A stretch of 64,000 nt of DNA. It comes from Phoenix dactylifera (lineage: Eukaryota; Streptophyta; Magnoliopsida; Arecales; Arecaceae). Made by a program: the position numbers and the translations under genes. The notes beneath the pieces were generated by a model, which made no database searches, had not been told where the DNA came from, and was given only the letters and a program-made list of their open reading frames with translations. The stretch's first letter is position 1, and each line of letters opens with the position of its first letter. Below, one piece after another: positions 23,187 through 34,835 of the stretch. The DNA lies in NCBI RefSeq assembly GCF_009389715.1, contig NC_052392.1:37505410-37569409 (forward strand). The letters run 5' to 3'.

Positions 23187-25277
23187 AAGGGGCTAAGATG
23201 CGGGGTTTAAGAGCGGAGGGAGGGGCACCCCATCTTTTTGTTTATCTTCCGATGCTTCCTTTCTTGCTTCTTTTGGTAGTTTTCTCCTTCCATTTGGAGT
23301 TTGGGGGGGAGGATTTCTTCCCAGGTCTCAAAAGCGCTTTTTTTTTATTATTATAAAAAAAACACATTTCTTTCCTAAGGTTCCTTATCATTCACAATCG
23401 AGACCGAAATCGATTGAAATAAAAATTAAAACAATCATTATTTCAACCGTATTTGATTCGTGATTGAAATCAAAATTGAAATGAAAATAAAATTTAAATG
23501 CTAGAAAAGAATAGAAATTGAATGTTTAGGATTTCAGGCATTTGCATTTTTCTTTAGAGACTCTTCTAAACTAAATAGCTGGAATGGAAGCCACTCATTT
23601 TTATTCTAATTCTAAAGTCTAATTCCTTCCAACCAAACATACTCTTAATCACACCAGCTTGTTTATAGGTTTCTAAAACCAAATTGATCCATTCTAACAG
23701 GGGATTTAGGGAGCTTTTTTTTTTTTAAAAAAAAAATTGATATTATTGTGGCCTGCTACTGGTGGAAGCTTATGAACTTCAAAGACGGGTATGCTGCCGG
23801 GCAAGAAGCAAGAATGAGAACTAGCTTTGCAATCAGAGTCAACTGAAAAATAGACATCAGAATGAGAGTTGGTTTGCTACTTAGACATTTTGAGGTTAAT
23901 TAACTTACTCGTAGAAAATTTACCTATCATGTAAGGTCTGCCAGCAACTTTTGGTCATCATATAAAAATTAGGCATATCAAAAGACAAAACTAGTTTCTC
24001 AAAAATTTCACTGAAAATCTTGTTATTGTATTGTTGATAATGTCCGTACACTCATGTACAGAAATCTCACATGCATTTAGGTTACTCGTACATTGCTAGG
24101 GTTAGTTCCACTTCAATTGCAAGAGTTGAAAGAAGAGAATAGATAGAAATGAGGATGCTAAATAGATGGAATAAGTGAGGAGAAGCAAACTACTAAAATC
24201 TATCATTGTGCAAGATTATTTAATAGAAATAAGTATTTTTCTACTAACACTGAATTCCCATTGATGCAAAAAATGATAGAAACAAAATTCTCTGTTTACT
24301 AGAGTAACCATTGAATAGTTAAAATAAATAAAAAAAAAATTAAACCTTGTAAGAAAGGTTGTTTGGTCTTGATACACATACAACATGATTGCTTTTCAAT
24401 CTAAAGCTATGAATTGAAAGCTGATATTTTAAATGCTCTTGAGTCCTCTTTTTTCATTCCAAGCTGTAAGTGATCTCTGCTTCTTCACAGTGATTTCTTA
24501 CGTCTCCCCATCTCCTTGATGGATATCCCCTACCTCCAAAAAAAATGTAGACGAGTATCTTATATTGCAGCCGTTCCGAGAAGATGATAGCACTGTTCTT
24601 CCACTAAAACTTTTTTCCATCATTGCTCTTCCTATTAACCAAGCCATTTGATGTTCCATCATGAAACCTTTTGGCACAAGCAGTGCGCTATAATTTGATA
24701 TACATATAGTAGCTTTCCGATCCATCAACTCTCTTGTTTCATTAACCTGCAGCAACAACATTACACGAGCTTGGCACAAGAAACTTCATTCATGTCCAAT
24801 GATCCTTCCAATTATTTCGAGCACACGCCTCCGTCGGTCTGTTACATAACACCCTACTTACAAACTCCACCAAAGAGGATCCACTTTGTTCTCTATCAGT
24901 TGCCACAACATCAATAACCTTATCAATGAAAAGCAGAGACTAATTGGCAGCCATTGAGATTAGTCTCTTGGCACCCGGGGGGATCTCTGATCTCAACTGC
25001 TGCCCTTCTCACGGAATGTTTATGGAGGAGAGAGCTCTCAAACGATAAAGACTGCCAACATTTTTTCAGAGCCCAAGTCTAGGCAACCGTCGCTGATGTT
25101 GTGCTTGTGCCTAGTCAGTCTCTGTAATAGTCAACGTCCTCCAATTTTACCTATATTCAGCTCATAACTTCATTGTACACTGTACATATATTACCAAGGA
25201 GCATATCCTTTGATTACATTAACCTTCCAATTTTCTCATTGTCTTGAAATGCATGCGAAAAATTTCTTGTTCAACTG
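23187..25277. other. Spacer between the two PPR genes
   Basis: Holds the promoter side of the first PPR gene and the 3' side of the second. It is AT-rich, with poly-A/T tracts near 23340, 23720 and 24330. No convincing exon was found on either strand. Confidence 0.6.
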
Positions 25278-27323
25278 TCAGATCCAACTGAAACCAGGAT
25301 TCTTTTTAATCCTTCTTTCACGCATCATTCGTCTAACTTGTATTGAACTCTCCCAGTCGCCATGAGCAGCATATATGCTAGATAATTGCACATAAGAGCC
25401 AGAATGCTGAGGGTTAAGCTCAATAAGCTTCTCAGCCACCTTATTTCCTAAAGCCTCTTCTCCATGAGCCTTGCATCCTCCAAGCACTGATGTCCACATG
25501 CTAGCATCAGCCTCAAAGGGCATTTTATCAATGAAATCAACTGCTTCCTTAAGTCGACCAGCACGCACTAACAAATCAACAATGCATGAGTAATGCTCAA
25601 CAACTGGTTCAATACCATAGTCTCCCTTCATCCTATGAAACCATCTTAATCCTTCCTCGATTAGTCCACAGTGGCAGCAACCAGAAAGGACAGCAATAAA
25701 GGTCACCACATTTGGGCTTACTCCTGCATTTCTCATTGTTTCAAAGAGTTCAAGAACTTCAATTCCATATCCATTTGATGCATAACCCATTAACATTGAG
25801 TTCCATAGGACTACATCAAATTTCCTCATTTCATTGAATAGCCTCAGCCCCTGACTGACACCACCACATTTACAATAGAGATCAATAATTGAAGAAGAGA
25901 TTATAATGTCTGACTCAAGGCCAACCACAGTAGCCCAAGCAAATATCTGTTCTCCGAGACCAAGCAAACAAATGCTTGCGCAAGCACTCACCGCACTAGC
26001 CAAAGCCACTTTGTCAGGCCTAAGATCCAGCTGATGCATCTCGCAGAAGAGCTCTAATGCATCAATGACACAACCATTCTGGCTGTATCCCACTATCATT
26101 GAATTCCACGAGATCAAACTTTTGCTTGGAATTGACTCAAAGATCCGCCTCGCATCTACAATTCTCCCGCAGTTTGAGTATACATTGATCATTGAGTTGA
26201 GTACAACTGTGTCGTGCTTTTTGAGCTCACCGAAAACCTTGCAAGCATCCTCCCAGTAGCCAGATTTGGAATAAGAGTCTATGAGAGCACTTGCAACAAC
26301 TATATTTTCTATAAGTCCATGTCTGAAACAACAAGCATGCAGTTGTTTCCCATATTCTAGCTCACTGAAACTCATAGAAGCACCAAGAAGACTCACAAGA
26401 GTTGATGAATCCGGCATGACTCCCTCCCTCCTCATCCTTCTAAAAAGATGCAATGCCTCTTCTCCTTGATCATTAATGACACACCCATTAATCATAGAAT
26501 TCCACAAAACAACACCAGGATTCTCTCTCCTGTCAAAAACCTTTCTCGCATCCACCAAACTTCCGTGGCCTGCATAGCCCGAAATCAAAGCCGACAAAGA
26601 GAAGTCATCAGGTTCTAGCATTGAGTCCAAAACTAAACAAGCACTATCAAAATCCTCACACTTTGCATACATGTTGACAAGCGTGCTGCCCAGGACGGTA
26701 TCCAGGTCCACCTGGCTCATGACAATACGTGCATGAATCTGTTTGCCGAAATCATGAGCCACGTGATCAGCGCAGGCACTGAGGACCGTTGCCAGCACAA
26801 AACTATCGTTGCACGGTGACGAAGGTCCCACGAAATCCGAACCCATCTTCTTAAACAAGCGAAAAGCTTCGTGAACTTGGCCTCTGCGGACATACCCATG
26901 AATGATCGCATTACAGGCAACGGCATCCGTCATCGGCATCTCTTCGAACAAGCGCCGGGCGTTCTCCAGATCGCCGCATCTAACAAGGCCAGTGACGATG
27001 GCGTTCCACGAGAAGGTGTTCCTTTCGGGCATAGAGTCGAACAGTTCTAGCGCAGCACTGGGATCGCCTGACTTGAGGCAGGCATCTAGGAGCAAGTTCC
27101 AGGCGAAGCAGTTCCGGTGGGGCATTTCGTCGAACAGGCTTCGGGCGTCGGTGAGGTTGGGGCAGCAGCGGGCGTACATTTGCAGGAGGCAGTTGGAGGC
27201 GAAGAGGGAGGAGGCGTGGCCGGACTTGAGGAGGAGCTGGTGGAGCTGCTGCCCTTGGGAGCGGAAGCGTGGGGCGACGCATGAGCGAAGCCAATAGGAG
27301 CACAAGTGGAGGTCGACGGTCAT
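25278..27323 (-). CDS. PLS-type PPR protein, E class, At1g77010-like (mitochondrial RNA factor)
   Basis: Intronless 681-aa frame. PLS repeats fill residues about 5 to 575, for example NCFAWNLLLDACLKSGD, NTFSWNAIVTGLVRCGD, LISWNSMIVGYSQNG and VVLWNSMLMGYASNG. A short E domain (MWTSVLGGCKAHG onward) closes the protein at NPGFSWI. It matches my memory of Arabidopsis At1g77010 throughout, including EPDDFSLSALISGYA, SLISWNSM..G.SQNGC and the abrupt end after the E motif (NPGSSW there), so the short C terminus is family-typical, not a truncation. Such proteins bind defined mitochondrial or plastid RNAs and support editing through partner proteins. The start ATG at 27323 precedes the first repeat directly, so an organelle transit peptide is short or overlaps the first repeat. 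The 5' part (26900-27323) is notably GC-rich. Confidence 0.93.
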   Translation of the reverse strand: MTVDLHLCSYWLRSCVAPRFRSQGQQLHQLLLKSGHASSLFASNCLLQMYARCCPNLTDARSLFDEMPHRNCFAWNLLLDACLKSGDPSAALELFDSMPERNTFSWNAIVTGLVRCGDLENARRLFEEMPMTDAVACNAIIHGYVRRGQVHEAFRLFKKMGSDFVGPSSPCNDSFVLATVLSACADHVAHDFGKQIHARIVMSQVDLDTVLGSTLVNMYAKCEDFDSACLVLDSMLEPDDFSLSALISGYAGHGSLVDARKVFDRRENPGVVLWNSMINGCVINDQGEEALHLFRRMRREGVMPDSSTLVSLLGASMSFSELEYGKQLHACCFRHGLIENIVVASALIDSYSKSGYWEDACKVFGELKKHDTVVLNSMINVYSNCGRIVDARRIFESIPSKSLISWNSMIVGYSQNGCVIDALELFCEMHQLDLRPDKVALASAVSACASICLLGLGEQIFAWATVVGLESDIIISSSIIDLYCKCGGVSQGLRLFNEMRKFDVVLWNSMLMGYASNGYGIEVLELFETMRNAGVSPNVVTFIAVLSGCCHCGLIEEGLRWFHRMKGDYGIEPVVEHYSCIVDLLVRAGRLKEAVDFIDKMPFEADASMWTSVLGGCKAHGEEALGNKVAEKLIELNPQHSGSYVQLSSIYAAHGDWESSIQVRRMMRERRIKKNPGFSWI

Positions 27324-27549
27324 GGGGGGCAGAGATCATCCTTGGTGTTAGAAAAGGTGGCCAACCGCCCCGACAGCCCTTCCTCTATACTTACCGCTCA
27401 TAGGAGTGTCAATGGGCTGGTTCTGGGTGGTTTGGCCAAGGCCCAATTTTAGCCTGGAGTTGCGAGCTAGGCCTTTTTAGCCCAAGTTCTCCCCCCTCTT
27501 TTTTTTCTCTCTCTTCTTCTTCTCGCATGCGCGCGCGTGCCCACGTTTT

Positions 27550-27571
27550 TGTGTGTGTGTGTGTGTGTGTT
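27550..27571 (+). repeat. (TG)n microsatellite
   Basis: About ten GT units followed by a T run; just upstream is a short CGCGCG segment. Confidence 0.97.
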
Positions 27572-28001
27572 TTTTTTGGTATAACGGTGGCTCATACGCA
27601 ATGGGTGTGAATGCGGCCAACAAAATCAGAAAATAAAAAACTATACAAGGGCTCAGGCAATGATGCGTGGTTTGTCTAGATAAAATATTTGAAGTAGTGA
27701 GTTGCAAAGGAGGCAACCCAATCGTTTTCTTCTCGTTAAAAATCAAGTCTAAACAAAAAGAACTGCTTAGGTTGGATCTTGTTGGTCTCTAGGGTTTGAG
27801 CTTTGAGTAGGGCAACTTTTCAAGCCATGAACGGGTCAAACCTATTTAAGACCTAATCACCTGGTTCCGAGGGCCTCATTGGCATGAGGAGATAGGTGCG
27901 ACCAGGTGCAATTGATAACAACATGGTTGAATCATGAAGCGCCATGCCGACATGGAAGTTTGCATGAATATAAGTGCTGCATCATAGTGTTTACCATTAA
28001 G

Positions 28002-28034
<33 letters not shown>
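28002..28034 (+). repeat. (ATT)n microsatellite
   Basis: Eleven ATT units without interruption, in non-coding DNA. The length makes it likely to be polymorphic. Confidence 0.97.
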
Positions 28035-30384
28035 GCTTAGCATGATTTTTGGTTTCTTGGTTGGACAACTCTTTAGTGAATGATGCCATGAATAAGATGT
28101 GTTGCATACTTGCATGTATAATTGCTCATATCAAAAATTTATTTGCTTTTCTTCGAACTCTCCATTTTTGAAAGGAAAAGAAAACATGGTGCTATAACAA
28201 ATAATAATCACAAAGTTGTGATGTATTAAGATAAAGAGTGTGCTCACATTTATTTTCCAAAGGTTTTCTTCAGAAATGATTTAGAGCATCTTGATATAAT
28301 ATTATTTATCCTAAAATTATGTAAGCTAAAGTCATGGTTTATCACATGTATGGGCATATAAATTGTAGATGATAAAAGGTTGTACATGGAGCAGCACATC
28401 ATGAGAGACCCTGCAAGGTAAAGCATTCAATCTGACGATGTATTAAAAAAAAGAATCCGTGTTCTTTTAATCTACCGTACAATCGCATTACTTAGATGAC
28501 TGGATGATCATCCAAGGTGCAAAGACTAATGCTTGTAGAAAAGCCTAAAAAATTGAACAATATACTCTCAACAACATTTTAACAACATTACCACCAGAAA
28601 GAATCCATGTTCTTTTAATCTAGAAACCTTTTGTTTGTGGTGGTCGCCTAAGCTTTTAGGATCTTATGCCAATAAGCATAATTAAGTTTATTAATTGATT
28701 CAACCTTTTCACTTCTTATATAATCTCCTTTTTTTTTTCGTTTCATCTTTTTTCCCTTACTTTCTTTGGAAATTAAGAAGCCACTTGTCATGTGCTAATC
28801 ATTTTTCAATATAATTTTTTGAATAATTAAGAACAAAATAGAATATCCATGGTCGAATGAATCCGCTTTGAATTCTCTTGCTGATTGGAGATTAGAGTGG
28901 AGATTTTATTTTACTGAACTTTATTGAACTCATTTGGTATAATCTATCATGATTGATTGATCTTAGCATAGATCACTATCAATATTGACCAAGTATACCG
29001 ATCAATTGATCTTAGCTTCAATCTCCATCAACATTGAACCAAAAAATATAAGCAACACAAAAGTTCTTAACTTATTCGATGTGGGACCATTATTCCTCAA
29101 CGCCCCTCTCACAAAAAGGTATGTGGATTAATAAATGGGAGTGTGGAAGTTTCGGTAAGCAAGAACAATCGATGGGATCTGATACCATGTTAAGCTTCTA
29201 TCTAAAAAATCGGACATTTGGATGGGCCCAAGAGTAAGATAATCGATGGGATTATTAGTCCTCAACATCTTTTAACTAATGTTTCCTAGAAACAAAATAT
29301 TGTAGGTTTATTAAAGTGTCCCCAAGCATTGTCTTTTGCGTGTCAAATGATGTGGCAATTTTTTTGATGTCAATGTAAGTTTTTTGATGATATGTCTGCT
29401 TGTTATATACACACAAAATATGAAAATAATTCCCAGTGTCATATGGTACAAGGGGGCTAGTGCAACTTGTGAGGTTTGTTGCAATACACAAGGATGGTTG
29501 AATACTAAGTTGCCAATCTAGTATCCAATGGACCTTGAAAAATGTTTATGTTACAGTAACAAAAGCCCCAAACCATTTTTCTTCCATACATAAACTACTT
29601 ATTTCTTAAGATTGTTAACTTCAAAGTTATCATCTATGCTTCAGTAAAGAGAATTTTAACCATTCATATGAAGACCCAAAAGAACTGTGTAACACATGGA
29701 GAATGATGATTAAGATTGTAAGTTTTTAAGAGATTGGGAGACAGAGTTTACAAAATATTTAATCTAATCTTTTGTTGGTTAAAAAAAAATAATAATCTAA
29801 TCTTTGTCTCTTTTAAATTTGATCACAAGAGGCAACAATTACAAGACTCTGTACCCGTCTGAAACTAACCATAGTAATACATCTTTTTCCCTATTTCTTT
29901 GTATGTTCAATTCTCCCCGATTTTTTTATGTCTAATAACTATCCACCTCTACATTTTTCAGATGATTGGCTCCAATGAGTCCAATCTCTCATATGCCTTC
30001 AATAGGTTCTGCTCACCCTAGTTTTCACTCACCACGATGTCATGCAAGGATGAAAATGCCCTTAAAGGGTTACATGAGCTTTTTTTTAATTCTATTTTTT
30101 CAGTAATACGGTGGTAACGAGACACCACCAGATTTGAACCCTAAAACTCTTCTAAGGACAAATCTTTAGAAGAACGATGTTATCTAACAATGCTAATAGT
30201 TATCGGCTTAGTTACAACGAAGTGTTAACCATGCATCATTCAAGTCATGGATTTGCTTAAGGTATTGTTTGGTTGAAGGAGGCTGTTGGATAAGTTGTAG
30301 TTGATGGGGTTCTCTCAAGAGTTTAAAAGTGGAAGGAAATATAGAATATTCGAATAAGTAGTCATTCTTATTTTTTCTAAGCAA

Positions 30385-30560
30385 GATTTGTGATACCGAT
30401 CGGTATTAGTATGTACCGACCATATCTATTGTACCTGTACCGAACCAGTGCACGCTGCCGAAGACGTACCGACATTCGATATGTTGAACTAACTCTGTAC
30501 CAGACGTATCAATATTATAAGAGAATGTTGCCGATACGAAATCTGATATCAAGATAGCCA
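30385..30560. repeat. Dispersed GTACC-rich repeat, copy 2
   Basis: Dense GTACCGA, TGTACC and GATACCG motifs, resembling 7925-8035 and 63055-63242. Non-coding; ends not resolvable. Confidence 0.5.
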
Positions 30561-30776
30561 ATCTTGGTATTTTGCTCCAAAAAGTCCATTTTTCATGTGT
30601 ATGATTTATGTTGTCTAGAAAAAAAATTAGAAGTGTGGGTACTCTAGCTGAGCCAATCACCTTTTCTTTTTATCTCTAGAAGAAAACTTTCATGGCTGTC
30701 CCTAGACAGTGACTTCCTCCATTCAAATAGGGTCCAAAAGAATTTAAAGTTACATTACAAGAATACAAGATTAATG

Positions 30777-30777
30777 T

Positions 30778-30806
<29 letters not shown>
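30777..30806 (+). repeat. (TA)n microsatellite
   Basis: About fifteen TA units. Confidence 0.97.
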
Positions 30807-30809
<3 letters not shown>

Positions 30810-32275
30810 TATATACTATATTTCTGTTTTTCTCAAAAAATATATTATGTTTCTATGATAATGAGCCAGTGTCCTATGGATAAAAAAACTTTTCCAGCCA
30901 AAAAAAAATCCTCCATTAATGGAGGGTCTATAAATTTTCATATAAATACAAAAAATTGCAAGAATAACGGTATAACCAAGTTATATATTATACTATATTA
31001 TATTTTTTATGATGATGAACCAGGAAGTCCAAAACTGCTTTCCAAATCAAAAGAAAAAAAAAAAAGAAATCTTTTCCATGCCTGTATTTATGGTTAGGTC
31101 AGCGAGGTTTGAAATTGCCGACCCTGCAGAAAAACTTAACAGCCTCTTCATTACTTTCAAAGAAATCATAGACGTTTCCACATTCCTTTCAATGAAAAAT
31201 CCAAGAAGAAAAAAAGAAGAAGAAAATTATGATGGAACTGTGATTAATAATTAATTCCCATATAAGTTTCAATTGCAGACACATATTAATTCCTATCATC
31301 TAAAAGAAAAATTAGATGCTCCGTCGTCAAAGGATATATAATTAAGTACAATTGGTTGTGGCTCATAATTACAGGATTACGACATAATTTAGTGGTAGCA
31401 AATGCAATTATTATAAATTTTTTTTACATAAATATCCTCTTAAATATTAAATTTTGTAGGAATACTCTTCTAAAATTGATATTTGCATGTATACCTTCAT
31501 AAAACACTTGTTTTGCTATTCTATTCTTTTTTTTATCCTTATTTTTTAATATATATCCACATCATTTAACGCCATTAAAAAATTAACGGTTTCAAATTAA
31601 AATAACTAAAATATTTTTAATGAATAGATGTACATCATGATGGAAGACAAAAAAAGTAATTTTAATATTTTATTTTTTTATTAAAATAAATATATTTTTT
31701 ATTAATGGTGTTAGAAGAAATGTTATATCAAAATGTTTGTGTTGATACCAAAAAAAAAAAAAAAAAAAACCCTTATTATAACTGTAACGTTCCTTGAGAA
31801 GAACGTTCATGCACTAGTTCCTGAGAAGGTCGTGTAAATATCAATCATGTCATACCTGATTGGCTCATAAATAGCAGTGGGCTCTGGCTGGGTCCAAAAT
31901 CGGCCTTGCTTACAAACCAAACAAACACCCGTGACTTTCTAAGCACATGACTTCTATATTTCCGTAGTAATTTCTCTTTAAAAAAGCTCAAAATTTGTAA
32001 ATGGAGTTCCCCAGAATCCAAAAGCAACCCTGCAAAAAGTTTCCGGTCATGAACATTTCCATCGGGGAAGATGGTAGCCCTAGCAAGCAGTCCAAAAAGA
32101 TGGACAAGAAAAGAAAACAAAAGAATGTCCTATATTGCGAGCGAGCCAACCAAAGAGAGACAAGTATGCGGCCATACTGACCAGAAGCATTCAGTCTTAT
32201 TGATAGAGACCATAGTATGATAGAGACAATTGAAATGAAAAGAAGAGAAGAAGAGAGTGTGAGGGACCGTGGCTA

Positions 32276-34261
32276 TCAAACCAGGGCTCTTTTGAGCCCA
32301 CCCTTTTGGACGCACCGGCACCTGCACATCAGAATGAGATACGAGAAGAACCTGTAGGCCAAGATGAAGCACACCATCACCACCACATTCCTCCACCTGC
32401 TCTCCTCCCCCAACCCTTCCTCTCTTAAGAGATCCTCTCCTCTCAATACACACAACCCCATCTCGTGCTTCACACACATCCCCGGGCCGGAGAACTCGTT
32501 CACCAAGAAGCTTTCGAATGGATACTTGAACAAAGAGATGAAGTGCATGAAGACCCAGTAGCTCGGCATCGCCTTCTTTCTTATGAAGTAGCCGGAGAAG
32601 AGAAAGAACGAGCCCATCACCCCCGAGATCAAAGAGTTTCCGACTATGAAGTTGGGCGCGAGAGCGCTGAAGCACACAACCACCGAGTTGGCCGTGTAGA
32701 GTATGAGCCATATCAAGAGTAAGAAGTACATGAACGCGGTGAAACTCCGGTTGAGACCGACGAGCCAGTAGAGCGGCACCGAGAAGAGAATGGCTAATAT
32801 GAAGAGGAATGGCAGGAAGACTAGCCCATTGGCCACCACGTAGGAAGATACTCTGTAGCTCCCACTGGAGGTCTCCTTCATAAGAATCTCCCTCTCTTGA
32901 AGAAATATCGGCAGTGCTTCAGTGGTGCAAGAGAGCAAGAAAGTTAGAACGAATGCAAAGAGGCCTACTCTCTCCAGGACCTTATCGTCTTTGAGGTCGA
33001 AGAATATGGAACCGAGGACGAGCCCCGAGACCAGCATCTGGATGGTCCGGCATGCGAAAAGCTCCTTCGTTCGGAAAACATTGTTCAAGAACCGATGTGT
33101 GAGGATGGTTACCTCTTGAAATCTTGAATTTGGGTAATCGTAGGAGAAGTCGAACCCGGCGAGCGATTCCTCGTCGACTACTTTGTGAAGCTGGAAGAGC
33201 TGCTGGAGCGTGCACCTATCTTTCTTTCCTTCGATTCCTTCTCCTTTCCTCGGGAGCTGGAGCAATGGCTGTTCTTGCGCTTCTCGTTGATCTTGCTGCT
33301 GCTGTTGATGATGTTCTACTAGTGTTTCTTGCCGTTTATGTTGCTGGAGAGCATCGATGGAGTCGATGGCGAACTCGACGACATTAACCTGGAGCGGCAC
33401 CTGGAGGCTGAGGGAGCGGAGGTGAGAGCTGAGCTGGTCGACGGTGCCCTGGTGGAGGACGGAGCCGTGGGCGAGGAGGAGGACGGAGCCGAAGAGCTTA
33501 ACAATGCGAGAACCAGGCTGGTGGATGCTGAGGATGACAGTCCGGCCGCGGCTCTCCGCCATGGTCTTCAGCATGTCGACGATCTGCGTCGCCGACGTGC
33601 TGTCGAGCCCCGACGTGGGCTCGTCGAGGATCAGCACCCTCGGGTCATGGACGGCGTCCACCCCGATGGACACCCGCCGGCGCTCGCCGCCGGAGACCCC
33701 CCGGACGCGGCCGCTGGCGTCGCCCACGCGGGCATCGGCGACGCTCCCGAGGCCGAGCTCCCTTAGGAGGGACTCCACCCGGGAGCTCAGCTGGGAAGGG
33801 GGGAGGCTGCCGCCGAGGCGGAGCCGGGCGCTGAACATCAGCGTCTCCCTCACCGTCAGCAATGGGTACAGCGTGTCCTTCTGGGTCACGTAGCCCGAGA
33901 TCTTCCGTAAGTCGGACTTGTCGACCACCTTCCGGTTGATCAAAATGGTCTGCGGCGACGGCGGGGTCAGCTTGCCGGCGAGTATCTCCAAGAGAGTAGA
34001 CTTGCCGGCGCCGCTCGGCCCGACGATGGCGAGGATCTCCCATGGCTTGGCACGGCAACTTACGTTCTTCAGCACCTGCCGGACTCTAAGTTTGGAACTC
34101 TTGGTGGTCGGCAAAACTTCTAGATTGCATGGTCGATGGCCATGGTGGCTTGCTTCACTATCTTCTTCTTCTCTGCTCCAAATTTTGAAGGGATGTGTTC
34201 TCTCTGAGATGTGGATTTCGTAGCTGATTCCTCTGGCTTCTATCTCACAGCCTTTCATCAT
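32276..34261 (-). CDS. ABCG5: Half-size ABC transporter of the G subfamily (ABCG5)
   Basis: Intronless 661-aa protein with the ABCG order, nucleotide-binding domain then membrane domain. Walker A GPSGAGKST is at residues 81-89, the Q-loop Gln near 127, signature VSGGERRR at 189-196, Walker B LILDEPTS at 210-217 and the H-loop His at 247. After a glutamine-rich linker (about 310-345), six membrane segments fill roughly 395-650. N-terminal GCEIEA, the stretch AKPWEILAIVGPSG and C-terminal EESRWRNVV match Arabidopsis ABCG5 as I remember it; rice OsABCG5 (RCN1) is the corresponding monocot gene. Half transporters dimerise in the plasma membrane and export lipid-type precursors. Family knowledge links ABCG5 to cuticle or suberin barriers and, in rice, to shoot branching. 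Two ATGs lie at the start (34261 and 34258); either could serve. The NBD-coding part (33400-34060) is much richer in GC than the rest. Confidence 0.95.
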   Translation of the reverse strand: MMKGCEIEARGISYEIHISERTHPFKIWSREEEDSEASHHGHRPCNLEVLPTTKSSKLRVRQVLKNVSCRAKPWEILAIVGPSGAGKSTLLEILAGKLTPPSPQTILINRKVVDKSDLRKISGYVTQKDTLYPLLTVRETLMFSARLRLGGSLPPSQLSSRVESLLRELGLGSVADARVGDASGRVRGVSGGERRRVSIGVDAVHDPRVLILDEPTSGLDSTSATQIVDMLKTMAESRGRTVILSIHQPGSRIVKLFGSVLLLAHGSVLHQGTVDQLSSHLRSLSLQVPLQVNVVEFAIDSIDALQQHKRQETLVEHHQQQQQDQREAQEQPLLQLPRKGEGIEGKKDRCTLQQLFQLHKVVDEESLAGFDFSYDYPNSRFQEVTILTHRFLNNVFRTKELFACRTIQMLVSGLVLGSIFFDLKDDKVLERVGLFAFVLTFLLSCTTEALPIFLQEREILMKETSSGSYRVSSYVVANGLVFLPFLFILAILFSVPLYWLVGLNRSFTAFMYFLLLIWLILYTANSVVVCFSALAPNFIVGNSLISGVMGSFFLFSGYFIRKKAMPSYWVFMHFISLFKYPFESFLVNEFSGPGMCVKHEMGLCVLRGEDLLREEGLGEESRWRNVVVMVCFILAYRFFSYLILMCRCRCVQKGGLKRALV

Positions 34262-34780
34262 TTGAAGACAGGAAAGGGAGGTTTTCTACAGCTCAAGCAC
34301 AAGCCAAGACCACACCCTTCGTTCTATCCCCTTTCTTTGGAACATTTTGAGATGTGAGAGAGCTTAAGCTAAGCACGAGGCATGGGAATCCAAGCAATAA
34401 ACTTTTACTTACCATTTTACCCTTGGAAGGGATGAGAATTTTGATGGGAAAGAGGTGGATAGGACAAAGGTCTTGCCAGGTCATTGTCTCCGAATGCCCT
34501 TACGTTGGTTGTCGCTGTCAGGATGATCCTTTGGACAAAAATGCCACCTTCGAAATGGAATGATAAGGAGGGATCGAAGCGTAATTTGGGGAGGTGGATT
34601 AAGGTTAGTTTGGTCTTTAGGCGAGGGACGGTTGTATGCCCGGAGGTCTACGTTCTGCGCCAACTGTGGTCCCGTGGCCTCACTGACTTCTGGCTGGGAT
34701 CACATGAGAAGTTTGTGGCTCATATTTAATTGGGGCCCCAGGTTATATGTCAGCCCTAGGTTATGATATTAACGAATTCA

Positions 34781-34784
<4 letters not shown>

Positions 34785-34833
<49 letters not shown>
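34785..34833 (+). repeat. (TA)n microsatellite, ~24 units
   Basis: An uninterrupted TA run about 520 bp upstream of the ABCG5 start codon. Confidence 0.97.

Positions 34834-34835
<2 letters not shown>

Larger units (their letters stand above)
27324..32275. other. Gene-free intergenic region
   Basis: No supported gene. It contains microsatellites (listed), a GATGTGGGACCATTATTCC/TCTGATACCATG segment near 29075-29190 of a common plant dispersed-repeat type, a GTACC-rich repeat, and a very AT-rich block at 31400-31760. 31850-32275 is the probable 3' untranslated and flanking region of ABCG5. Confidence 0.6.

Noticed and set aside
24498-24779. 93-codon minus-strand frame between the PPR genes
   Set aside because: No homology recognised and no promoter or splice context; may be untranslated sequence.
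29040-29280. TCTGATACCATG next to GATGTGGGACCATTATTCC as a retroelement
   Set aside because: A recognisable plant repeat phrase, but no paired ends or target duplication could be found, so it is only mentioned under the intergenic region.
33124-34058. Several 100-150-codon frames over the ABCG5 nucleotide-binding region
   Set aside because: Shadows of a GC-rich true coding region on the other frame.
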